DNA from: Buxus sempervirens
Taxonomy: Eukaryota; Streptophyta; Magnoliopsida; Buxales; Buxaceae
NCBI GenBank assembly: GCA_947561395.2
Contig: OX387190.1
Coordinates: forward strand, 14,440,858-14,504,857
Direction: 5' to 3'
DNA length: 64,000 nucleotides
Positions within the stretch are counted from its first letter, which is position 1. The number at the start of each line of letters is the position of its first letter. The position numbers and the translations under genes were made by a program. The notes under the pieces were generated by a model, which saw nothing but the letters and a program-made list of their open reading frames with translations, searched no databases and was not told where the DNA came from. Shown here piece after piece: positions 38,501 to 49,841 of the stretch.

Positions 38501-41183
38501 TCAGGGCAGGCTAGCAGAAACCAAGGACAAGAGCCCTGGAGGCAGAAACAGCAGGCAATAAACTACGTACATCCGGCACAACCTTATCACTTCTCCCAAG
38601 GACCAGAGGCAGTGGCACCCCAAGGAACCGGGCAGACGGCTTATCAAGGGGTAAGGAAGACAAAGGAAGAATTCGAAGCTAGGATGAAACGGGTTTTCAC
38701 CCCCTTACCCTATGCACCCGCAGAATTGCTACCCACTCTGCTGAAGAAGGGGTACCTGCAAACCAAAGCCCCGAATCCCAGGCTAGTCAATGCCAGGAGC
38801 TACAACGCAGCAGAGCGGTGCGAGTACCACTCCGGTGCCCCAGGACACCATACCAATCGGTGTTGGGATTTGAGGCACGACATCCAAGACCTGATTGACA
38901 GCAAGCACATCACGGTCGATCTGCCGGCACCACCCGCTCAGACTCCAGCAGCCGGCGTGACTACCAACCCTCTCCCAGATCACTCAAAGGCCTCCACTAG
39001 TAGGACAGCGAATCAAGTAAGCAGTGATCAGGGCACCGGGCGGCTCGACCCTTCCATACTCATTGACCGACCAGGGCAGACAGTGAGGGTGCGGCTTCGA
39101 GCAGAAACCCCCTCGACAGCACTCGCAGTAAAGGAGAACACAGACGCCTACATCTATGCTATAGAGGATGAACCTTAGAGCAGTGAGGAAGTCACGGGGC
39201 CATGGAACCCAGTACAGTGCGGATGGATCAACGACTCCCCATCCCCTTCACGCAGAGAAGGAGTCGGCAGTTCCGAAGGACCCTGGTTCCGAAATGGGCC
39301 ATAGGACACAGACGCGTCAGTGGGCAGTTCAAGGGTACCCCCGTAGATGTCTACCGAATGGCCACCGGAGTATATGTTTGCAACGTCAGAGCCGGACCTG
39401 CAATCCATCACCGATCCCCTATCAGCAGAACCGAGTTCAGAATCCCTCTTCCATGGCACGTCTGAGTGGTTCGTCCCCCCTCATGCCATGGAAGAGGAGG
39501 AACCCCTGTCCGCTCCCGAACTTGCAAGCCCACCTGATCCCTATGAGAGCTCAGATGAATCTGCTAGTACAGACTTGGAAGCCGAACCAGCAGTAAACTC
39601 CCGAGAGAAAAGAAAGACAATAAACATCATTGAAGAAGGCGGCGAGGACTTCCCTACGGATCTCCCTCTGGTGCATTTCCACCCACCCACAGACCAAGAG
39701 TTCTTCTACTCCACCCCTCTTCCCAACCCCTTCGCCCTCAGCATCCATGACATCATGGACTCACCTCCACAAGACACCATTCTCCCTTTCATTTGAACCA
39801 CCCACCCTCAACCTCTCACAACTCAACCTAGAACCACCCTCGTACAACACGGTATCCCCACCTCATCTTTCTACCATCAAGCCACCACAACCACCATTGA
39901 AGCAGAAATCGATCGAATCACCCGATCCGGTTGATACGTAAACACCGATCAACCACCCGCACCAGAGGAAGGAGCTGAGGCAGAAGCAAAAAGGAAAGAA
40001 AAAGGGAAGGACGTGGTTACTGAATTGCCACAGATCCTCAAGAGAAAGGGAAGGGCCACAGAAGAGGAGGTCACAGATTTGCACCGTAGCATCTACACTC
40101 CCGAATATGATCTCCTCCAACAGTTAAACAAGGTATCCGCCCAGATTTCCATAATGAGACTTCTAATTGACTCAGAGAAGCACCGGGCAGTGCTGATGAA
40201 GGTCCTGGGTGACGCACACGTACCAGCGGATATTGACCCTGAGCAGCTAGGGGCAGTGGTGTCAGTGATCATGGCACCCCAGGCTATCTCCTTTTTGCAA
40301 CAGACCTGCCATCTGAAGGGTTCAATCACACCGAGCCGCTCTATATAACCGTGAAGTGTGCGGATCTCATCATAAAAGGTGCCATGATTGACAATGGGTC
40401 GGCTCTGAACATATGCCCGATGAGGACGTTTCACAGTTTACAATTAGATCCTTCAACGATCAAGCCAAGCGCTCATAATGTCAGAGGTTTCGACAACGCC
40501 AGAAGAGACTCACTGGGAGAGGTCACTTTGGTGATCATGATTGCAGATAGGCCCTTTACCATGGAGTTTGAACTCATGGATATCAACGCCTCATTTAATC
40601 TGCTGATCGGGAGGCCTTGGTTGCATCAGGCAGGAGCAGTATCTTCCACACTGCACAGGATGGTCCGGTTCGTATCAGGCAACGAACTTATAACAGTACA
40701 TGCTGAGGATCATCAAGAGTTCGAAAGGGTCGGAGTACCCTATGTGGATTATGAGTTACCCACCACACTCAATTTCCAAGTTGTGGAGATGGTGCAGGTG
40801 AATCATATCCCCGAATCTGAAAGGGGGCAACGACTCTCAAAAAGGAGAAGAAAGTACATGTTTAGCACTGCTGACTGCACAGACTGGGTTCTCAGAGCCG
40901 GCGATGGATTGGGCAAGTATAAGCAGGGAATTAAGGCAGCCATCCAACCTTATGAGCAGACTACTGGGTTTGGACTGGGGTTCAGGCCACAGCCGGAAGA
41001 CTACTCCCGACTCCTTGGGAACCGTGCCGAAAGGAAAAGGGCAAGAACTGAAGGAAGAGACCCCCACTGGCCCATATGCGTGCACGAGAATTTGTATCAC
41101 CGCTTCACTAACATGGAGCGTAAAGCGGCCCAGGCTATCGAGAACATAGTCCCCCAAGGGTGGGGAGATGAGTTTCTGGATAC
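38501..41183 (+). pseudogene. gag C-terminal and protease region of element B
   Basis: Holds the CEYHSGAPGHHTNRC knuckle near 38820, a long acidic/proline-rich linker with frame changes around 39770 and 40290, TGA at 39932-39934 where A has CGA, the protease MIDNGSALNI at about 40384 and a G-patch-like GDGLGKYKQGIK near 40905. The 41183 end is the insertion point of the copia-like solo LTR. Confidence 0.85.
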
Positions 41184-41418
41184 CCCTGTGAAAGAGTAGG
41201 AGACTACTCTAAAGGTCCATGATCTACAACAATTATGATCTTAACAATGCGGAAACATACACACAGAAATTATACGAGGAAACCTGAATCCAGATCCAGG
41301 AAAGACCTCGAGTCTATATGAGGCGACTAACCCTTAGAATCTCCACTATTGAATGAAAAGCAATTATAAAGGAAAACACACTTAACCTTTACAATTGAAC
41401 TCACTCAATAGCAATCTA

Positions 41419-41625
41419 CAGCTCGAATCCACGAACTGTAGCACAACTTGAATCCACAAGTTGCAATTCACGATCTATCCAGATCCACAGCTCGAATCCA
41501 CGAACTGCAACACAACTTGAATCCACAAGTTGCAAATCACGATCAATCCAAATCCACAGCTCGAATCCACGAACTGCAACACAACTTGAATCCACAAGCT
41601 GCAATTCACGATCAATCCAGATCAT
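41419..41625. repeat. 69 bp tandem repeat, three copies
   Basis: Units at 41419, 41488 and 41557, each containing gctcgaatccacgaactg and acttgaatccacaag. 69 is divisible by three, so a minus-strand frame stays open with a 23-residue period; I do not consider it a gene. Confidence 0.95.
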
Positions 41626-41925
41626 AACAATCACCTCAGAGTCCACTGAGATGATCCAATGCAATAGGAATCCACCTATGCATCCAACAAACTCGATCAC
41701 CAATCCAGGAGATCATACGATCAAGTGAAGTTCCGAATTGAAGAAGAATCCTCAAACTTCAATTCCAGGTGATCTCTCTCAGATCTCCCCCTCACTCGAT
41801 CACCGACTTTCTAAAAACGAATTGATTGAATCTCGAACACCTCAATATCCAAAACCAATTGATCAAAGGAAAAAAGTCACTTCAAAAAGAATACAGCTCG
41901 TCTATTTAAAGAAGAAATCTCAGAT

Positions 41926-42280
41926 CGCGTCGAGCGCTGGTAGCGTCGTGGTGCGATCGGGGTAGACGGCTGGAAGCGAACTCAAGTCCCGCTCAAATCC
42001 AAAAGACTCAGTTAAGGACGCGCTGCCAGCGCGCTGCTAGCGGGAGGGAACGCGGCATGTGCACAGCTGATTTGTAGATTCTTCAATCTTGCTCTGCACT
42101 ACCAGCGGCGTGTCGGCGTCGCCTTACGAAGCCGGTCCGCGTGCTTTACTTTCAAAGTGCTATTTCACTTATGCGCTACCAGCGGAGTGGTAGCGGCGTT
42201 GTTCCTTGCAAGTGCATTTACGAAATGTTCTTTCTTTAGAAATCTTTACATTTCCTTGAGCTACCAGCGGCGTGGTAGCT
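41926..42280. repeat. GCTACC/GGTAGC palindromes upstream of the promoter of the copia-like LTR
   Basis: Clear palindromes at 42175-42194 and 42260-42279 (GCTACCAGCGG/GTGGTAGC), with weaker relatives near 41936, 42020 and 42100. In the minus sense the array precedes a TATA-like CTTTAAATAG at 41902-41911. Confidence 0.7.
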
Positions 42281-42418
42281 ATGTGGCAGCCTCACTTTCC
42301 TCTTTACTAAATTCATAGAATTTATATTTTGATTCTGCACATCATGAAGATTATTAGAGGATATAATTTGTCAAACATTTGCCATATAAGGAGTGTGAGT
42401 TTTCACACTTACACCCTG

Positions 42419-43411
42419 CCATGGAAGAAGACTACCTGCAGGGACTGGCTCAGATGCTCTGGGAAGAGCCACCATCTATGGAAATGATTGGAGATGCGGT
42501 AGAAGTAGGCCCGTTGGCTCCTAAGGGGTCGCCAGATGGCCTGCTAGCACTGATCGCCCTAGACTCGGTTGACGAGGTCACCATGGCCTTCGCCCCACCA
42601 GATGAACCGTTCATCCCCGACGGGATCCCAGTCAACTCTGCGATTATGATGGAAGTGCCACCACCTGCTCCCCTGGAAGAATCCAAAGAAGAAGGTCCAA
42701 TCATGTATGTCTGCATGATGGAAGGGCGAGGCAGCTCAGGAGCACCAACCCGCAGGCCAGGGTCGCCTCCTCCACGCCCCTGTATACCGCACCCTGGAAC
42801 TCGCGATGGTTTGAACCGCATGTTCCGTAGCATGCCCCAAGTGCTAGGGCCAGTACCGGAAGAAGTGTACCATGCAGCTTACGGCAAATGGGCGCCACCA
42901 GCTTACTCTTCTACGGTGCCTGGGATACCAACTGGAATACCCATAATGTTTGCACCCCCGAGAGTTGACCCAGCCAACGAAGTCACCATCGCATATGCGC
43001 CACCCAAGGACGAGATACCAATGGCAATCGCCCTCAGTGGATCATGGGTAAGGGTATCGTCAGAGTCTGGCCCTCGATCAGAGAGAAGCCAGAACAAGCC
43101 GGTAGGAGGGGCAGCACAGGATCCTATCTACATTTCTTCTGACGAAAGTGCCAACATGGTGCTGGCGGGAGAACCAGAGAAGACGATTGCTGTCAACCAG
43201 GATGATAAGGCACCATTGAAGAACTGGAGCGCCGTGCCCTTTGCTATCAACAAAGCTACTATCCCAAAGGGGGTTTCTGTCACCTCTGAAATTTCTGTTG
43301 TAGCTACTGCTAAAGTTTTTAATGAATATCTGAATGCTTCCTACTACTTGCATCTGTTTGAAAATGAAAATACAAAAAATAAGCAACTTGAACATCGCAA
43401 TCTCAGTGTCA
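42419..43411 (+). pseudogene. Protease-RT linker of element B
   Basis: An open frame continuing pol, homologous to A residues about 1065-1360: DYLQGLAQMLWEEP, then APPDEPF-rich acidic/proline repeats, then WVRVSSESG and ISSDESANM blocks. No enzyme motif. It ends at the insertion point of the antisense solo LTR. Confidence 0.8.
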
Positions 43412-45453
43412 ATCCCTGTGCGCACCCGTTTCCGCGTCGCAGCACTGGGTAAAAATGGGGATTTGGAGTCGCCACCGCCTGATGGGGTGCAAGCGGACAC
43501 TTGGGTGCCTAAGTTTTTCTACTAGGCTTGGTCTGCGGCTTGAGATTCTAAGTAGGTTCTCGGTTGTGGTCTGGGGAAGTCCGTGGACACCCCAGTCCAC
43601 CCCGTCAAGTGACGGGTCCCATAGGATTCCCTGGTTTGAGTCAACTCAGTTGGTCTCTCACTCACCCGATTCCTATTCCAGCATGTAATTTGATTAAGTC
43701 TGGCGGGACCGCCAAAGTGGTGTGGGTCCCTTTACTTGATTTTATCTTCTTAATTAAAGTGATGTGGGTCTGATTGGGTGGGCCCCGTTGGAAGGCCCAC
43801 TGGATCCCTTGGTGGGCCAAGCGTGGCTCACATGTTCCGTTGGTGGGCCTTAGACTAGCCTGAGAGGCCCTCTAGGCTTTGGTTCAATTGAATTGATTTT
43901 ACTTTAGGGTTTAAGTTGGATTATTTAAATGGATTTCATGCCAAAACGTGGGCCGGGATTGCTTTGTGGGCCCCACAGTTGTTTGCCAAGTGATTTTGAT
44001 TATCTTGATTAATTATACCAAAATGGGCCAGGTATTGGGCTTGGGGCCCTTTACCTAGGCTTGGGCTTGAAAGCCCAAGACTTCCTGAGTTAGGGTTCTG
44101 AAACCCTAAGCTGGTTGGGTTCATGGGCTTAGTGGGCCCGATAGGCTCAGCCCGTGGTCTCGGCCAAACCACATCCTACTTTAAGCATGCATGGCCCAAC
44201 TAGGGCTTGGGTGGGCCTCAAGTGGTCTGGCCCACTCATTCGGTTAAATTTATCTTGATTTATCAAAAAAAGTCTGTCGAGCTTGGTGGGCCCCGTTGGA
44301 AGGCCCACCGGGAATCGAGTTGGACCGGGTTGGTCCATGGCCCATCTTGGGTTTCCGGGTCACCCGGAAACCCTTCTGGTTCACTCAAATTGATCAAACA
44401 CATCAAGAAAATCCCACAAGATCAGCAAAATGGCAAAAATGACTTCTGACAGCGTAGCCGGCCTGAGATGCCGGTTACACACAAGGTTCTGTGTATCCGG
44501 CATCTCTAGCCGGCTACACATGAGCTTCTGTTGATCCGGCCTGAGTTGCTGGATCAACCTACAGAAGCTATTTTTCGGGTTTTTCACATTGAGGTTGGAT
44601 TCCTGGGCCTCTAGGGTGTTCTGGGATTGCGGCAGGGACCTGAGTGTCCCTGTGGGAGTCTTCACCCTTCACATATTAATGAAATAACCATGCAAACGCA
44701 ACTCAATTAATACAACCTAGCATGCATCTAAGCCATTACAAACACGTGTATTTTTACGGAGTTTTGCACATGAAATAAAGTGTGTGTGTGTTAGCATGTG
44801 TTAGAAGGGAAAGAGAAGGGGGTTTAATAAAGGGGTACAATGGATGGATCATGCTATGGGGAACATGCTCCCCTTGATAAACGGAGGAGCAAGCAACATC
44901 ATGCAAGTACAATAGTAACCTTATAATATACTAAAATCAAGCCTAAAGAGTCCCCTTTCTCCCATCGATCCACCCGGGATATCCATCTTGCCTTATGAGG
45001 CCAATACCCTTATAACGGTGTAAAGCGAATGACAGATATAAGGGGTGAAAGCATGAATCTAGTGCTAATAGCAAGTATACAATATGCATAAAATAAGATG
45101 CACTTCAAATCATGCTATATTCATATATGTGAAACACCAAGGTACAAGGAAGCTCACCTTGGGTTTAAAACCCTGGGGCGAAACGTGTGGAGCCTCCTTA
45201 GGGTGAAGGAAGCAGCTGGAGTAGCACCTCCTCCCTCCAACAGCAGCAAGAAACCTCCTCCTTTCAATGTTCAAGTGAAGAAGAAGGAGATGGAGGAGAG
45301 TCGGGAGGTGTTGAGGTGGTTCTAGGTGGTGCTTGAGGGGTCTTGGAAGGCAATGGAGGGTTGAATGGGGGTTTTCGGAGCAGGAGTCGTGGGGGAGAAG
45401 GGGTGGAAATCGAGCAAAATGGAACCAACCCCCGGAAATGAGCTGCTGTTCTC

Positions 45454-45461
45454 TATTTATA
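45454..45461 (-). promoter_or_regulatory. TATA box of the antisense B-family solo LTR
   Basis: TATTTATA on plus, TATAAATA on minus, about 12 bp from the nearest palindrome of the array. Confidence 0.6.
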
Positions 45462-45470
45462 GACAACTTA

Positions 45471-45722
45471 ATGTATCCGGCAACTCAGGCCGGATACACT
45501 AAGGCTCCTTCATATCCGACCTTCATGACCGGATACACTAAGGTTCCTTTGTATCCGGTCTTCAATGCCGGATACAAAACATAATCATTTGAAAATTAAA
45601 TGCCACCGCGAATTTGTCGAGCGATCGGCGCGAATCTCGCGCGAAAATCTTCTTGTATCCGGTCTTCAAGTCCGGTTATGAAGGGGGGCTAGTGTACCCG
45701 GTATATGTGACCGGATACAATT
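45471..45722. repeat. TATCCGG/CCGGATA palindrome array of the antisense solo LTR
   Basis: Five palindromes in the same order and spacing as in the B LTR but with different arm and centre substitutions (for example gtacccggtatatgtgaccggatac). The second array is at 44455-44557. Confidence 0.8.
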
Positions 45723-46260
45723 TGGAAAATTACGGATTTGCCCTTCGACTTGACCGATTCGACCGATTTGACACTTTTGGATATCTACGGATTGGCCCGT
45801 ACGAATTTTTGATATTTAAGATTTAGTCCCTGAGATATTTTGCTGCGTTGGCTGCCACATGTGCAGTTTCTGGCTTTGCTGCGCAGAAACTTCGACAGCT
45901 CATATCTCCTTTATCCGAACTCCGATTTGAGCAAACTCAATTGCGTTAGACTCGTATCGGAGCCCTTTACTCAATGACATAGGGCTAAACACTTGGCACG
46001 GAGTTCAAGGAAAAGTCAACTTTTGGCCTTCCCTTAAGTTTGATTGCCCTCAGAACCTTCATCCGGACTCCGATTCCTGCAAACTCAGTTGCGTTGGAAC
46101 CGTGTCAAGATTCTCTATCCATTGAGATAAATCAAGGTGGCCAATTATCACTTGATCAAAAGGTCAAATTTTGACCCCTCAGGGTTTGCCTTTTCTGCTG
46201 TCTTTTAGCACATTTTTCTCTTTATTCTGGTTTGATCAAAATTTGGGTGCTTACAATCCC

Positions 46261-49200
46261 GACGCACACCTGGAAGATCTGGGGCACGGGATAGGTAATG
46301 AGATTGCCATAATTAAACAAAAAGAACAAAAAGAAATTGAAAAGCCAGTGCAGATGGCAATAATAAATGAAATGCATGAGCCAGTGTCCAATCTTGAAAA
46401 CGAGCAAGAACTCGACAAATCAGATTGGGGCACTTGCCCATCGCAGCAAGAGGATTTAGACATCGTCCCCTGTGAGCCTTTCGAGCATGAGGACGATGAT
46501 GGACCATGGGAGACCCCGCTTGAAATCCAACTTCCATTGGAAAGGCATGAAAAGGGTCCCCAGGCTAACATTGAGGAAACAGAGTCAATTGACATAGGCG
46601 AAATAGCACAACCAAGGATACTCTAAATTGGTAAAAAGCTGTCACCATTATTGAGAAAACAGATGTTTGATTTTCTTAAATCTTATTCTGACGTGTTTGC
46701 ATGGTCATACGAGGATATGCCTGGGTTAGACACGGACTTGGTTGTGCATCGGTTGCCTACAAAGTCTGAGGCTGTACCTGTGAAACAGAAGCTCAGGCGC
46801 ACGAAGCTGGAATGGGCCCTAAAGATCAAGGAAGAGGTCACCAAGCAGTTGGATGCCGGATTCCTGCAAGTAACTCACTACCCAGAGTGGCTGGCCAACA
46901 TCGTGCCAGTTCCCAAGAAAGACGGGAAAGTCAGGATGTGTGTTGACTATAGAGATCTGAATAGAGCAAGTCCAAAGGACGACTTCCCATTACCGCACAT
47001 TGATGTACTGGTGGACAATGCAACGATGCATTCAATGTTCTCTTTCATGGACGGCTTCTCTGGTTACAACCAGATAAGGATGGCACTTGAGGATATGGAG
47101 AAAACATCTTTTATCACGCACTTGGGCACTTACTGCTACCGCGTGATGCCGTTTGGACTGAAGAATGCGGGTGCTACATATCAGCGTGCGATGACTCTGT
47201 TGTTCCACGACATGATACACAGGGAGATGGAAGTATATGTGGATGACATGATAGCAAAATCCAAGGAAGAAGAAGACCACTTGGTGAACCTTGGAAAAAT
47301 GTTTGACAGGCTCAGAGAGCACAAGCTCCGGCTCAACCCAAACAAGTGCATATTTGGAGTTACTTCAGGAAAGTTGCTTGGATTCATAGTAGGCAGACGG
47401 GGCATAGAGGTCGACCCCGTCAAAGCAAAGGCAATTATGGAGATGCCTCCTCCGTCGACAGAAAAGGAAGTAAGAGGGTTCTTGGGCAGGCTGCAATACA
47501 TTAGTCGATTTATTGCACAAATGACTCCTGTGTGTGAGCCTATATTCAAGCTGTTGAAGAAAGATAACCCTGTGATTTGGAATGACGACTGCCAAGTAGC
47601 GTTTGATAAAATTAAGGCCTATCTGATGAGTCCGCTGACATTGGTCCCGCCTGTCCTAGGACGACCTTTGATTATGTATCTGACAGTCTCTGAGATGGCA
47701 GTAGGATATGTGTTAGGGCAACACGATGAGAAAGGAAGAAAAGAACAAGCAATCTACTACTTGAGCAAGAAATTTACCAATTTCGAATGTAGATACACAG
47801 TGCTTGAAAAGACATGTTGCGCCTTGGTCTGGGCAGCTCAGAAGCTCCGGCATTATTTGCTTAGCCACACAGTCTTGCTGATCTCCAATCTGGATCCGTT
47901 GAGGTACATCTTTGAGAAGCCGATTTCCACTGGTAGGGTCGCCAGATGGCAAGTCCTTTTGTCTACATGACTAGAAAGGCAATAAAAGGGCAAGCTGTGG
48001 CGGATCACTTGGCAGAGCATCCATTACCTGACTACCAACCACTTCTAACTCACCGCCCGGACGAAGATGTGATGTGTACAGAGTCTGCAGATGATACAGA
48101 AGAAACCAAGTGGCAAATGTTCTTTGACGGGGTAGTGAATGTAAATGGAAAAGGGATCGGAGCAGTGCTAATCTCCCCAGACGGTGTCCATCACCCGATA
48201 GCAGCGAAACTTTTGTTTGATTGCACTAGCAACATGGCCGAATATGAGGCATGTGTGTTAGGCCTGCGAGCAGCAATTGAGATGAATATACAAGAGCTAA
48301 AAGTATTCGGTGATTCAAGCCTTATCATCTATCAAGTGATGGGAGACTGGAAGACCAGAGATGTGAAATTGGTGCCATACCAAGAGCTGGTCAAGGAATT
48401 AGAAGAGGAATTTGAGAGCGTAACATTCGACTACATGCCACGAGACGGGAACTGGTTCGCGGATGCGCTGGCTACGCTAGCATCAATGGCCACCATCACG
48501 GGTGATACTTGGGTGCAACCATTGGAGATAGAAATTCGGTGCTACCCTGTTTACTGCTTCAGTATCGAGAAAAGCACACCCGAAGAAGAACCTTGGTACG
48601 CAGACATTGAGAGATACATAAGAAATAGAATCCTGCCAGAAAGAGCCTCGGCTGCAGAGAAGCGAACTATCCAAAGGTTGGCAGGGCAGTACTTCTACAG
48701 TGGGGGCAGGTTGTACAAGAAGTCATACAACGACTCTCTACTGCTATGCGTTAGAGAAGCCGAAGCGCAGAAATTGATTGAGGAAGTCCATGGAGGGTTG
48801 TGCGGCGCACACATGAATGGGCATATGCTAGCAAGGAAGATTCTAAGGATGGGCTATTACTGGATGACCATGGAAGCAGACTGCTACGCTCTTGTCAGAA
48901 AATGCCAGTTGTGCCAGATTTATGCAGACAACATCCATGCACCACCAAATGCGCTGTACTCCATGACATCACCTTGGCCGTTCGCCATCTGGGGAATCGA
49001 CATGATAGGCCAGGTTCATCCAACGGCTTCGAATGGGCATCGGTTCATCTTAATGGCAATTGACTACTTTACCAAGTGGGTAGAGGCCATGACCTTCGTG
49101 GATGTGAAGAAATCTCATGTGCTCAAGTTTATCAGAAACAATATAGTCTGTCGCTACGGAGTTCCAGAAGCGATCATCACTGATAATGCAAAGAATCTGA

Positions 49201-49841
49201 ATAATAAGGACATGGAAAAGATGTGTGAAGATCTGAAGATCAGACATCTAAACTCCACGGCATACTGGCCCAAGATGAATGGAGCAGTAGAGGCCGCCAA
49301 CAAGAATCTGAAGAAGATACTCGAGAAAATGGTAGTTACCTACAGAGACTGGCATGAGAAGCTGCCCTATGCACTGCACGCCTATCGGACGTCGATTAGG
49401 ACATCAACCGGGGCAACCCCGTTCTCCCTGGTATATGGAATGGAAGCAGTCCTCCCAGTGGAAGCACAGATTCCGTTGCTCAGAATTCTAAAGGAATCTG
49501 AAATCAATGATGTCGAATGGGAAGAATCCAGATTTGACTAGTTGCAGTTATTGGATGAAAAGAGGATCAAGGCTTTGTGCCATGGCCAGCTCTATCAACA
49601 AAGAGTGGCGCGAGCCTACAACAAGAAAGTAAAGCCACGACAATTCAAGGTGGGAGACCTGGTATTGAAGAGAATCTTTCCCCATCAAGAGGACAACAGA
49701 GGGAAATTCAAGCCAAACTATGAAGGGCCATTCGTAGTCCACAAGGTTCTGTCCCGAGGAGCACTTATCTTGCAAGAAATGGGCGGGGCAATTTTTCCAG
49801 AGCCGATAAATGCAGATGCAGTCAAACTGTACTACGCCTAA
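46261..49841 (+). pseudogene. pol (RT-RH-aRNH-INT) remnant of element B
   Basis: Homologous to A from residue about 1360 to the end. TAA at 46624-46626 replaces CAA. The RT with YVDDM lies near 47234 in a long open stretch (46651-47970). A 16 bp deletion relative to A near 47955 shifts the frame. The archaeal-type RNase H (FFDGVVNVNGKG) begins near 48120. The integrase zinc site is at about 48780-48920 and DDE residues at about 49000-49290. TAG at 49539-49541 replaces CAG. The last segment (49542-49841) is the integrase C-terminus ending in NADAVKLYYA, which A has lost by frameshift. Non-functional. Confidence 0.9.

Larger units (their letters stand above)
41189..42413 (-). mobile_element. 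Antisense copia-like solo LTR, 1225 bp, TSD CCCTG
   Basis: Starts TGAAAGAGTAGG, ends CACACTTACA, flanked by CCCTG at 41184-41188 and 42414-42418. Ignoring one copy restores the frame of B. On the minus strand its 3' part (ttctgtgtgtatgtttccgcattgtt) resembles the R/U5 end typical of plant Ty1/copia LTRs. No internal domain, so a solo LTR. Contains three 69 bp repeats and a GCTACC/GGTAGC palindrome array. Confidence 0.8.
43417..46255 (-). mobile_element. Antisense solo LTR of the B family, 2839 bp, TSD ATCCC
   Basis: The plus strand starts TGTGCGCACC and ends GTGCTTACA; inverted it starts TGTAAGCACC like the LTRs of B. ATCCC flanks at 43412-43416 and 46256-46260. It carries both palindrome arrays (45471-45722 and 44455-44557), TATA box 45454-45461 (minus) and the PBS-like core 43466-43474. 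The inverted relation to B's own LTRs means a B transcript would contain self-complementary LTR arms. Confidence 0.88.

Noticed and set aside
41416..41703. Minus-strand frame with three 23-residue repeats
   Set aside because: Produced by a 69 bp tandem repeat inside a solo LTR; no start context, homologue or domain.
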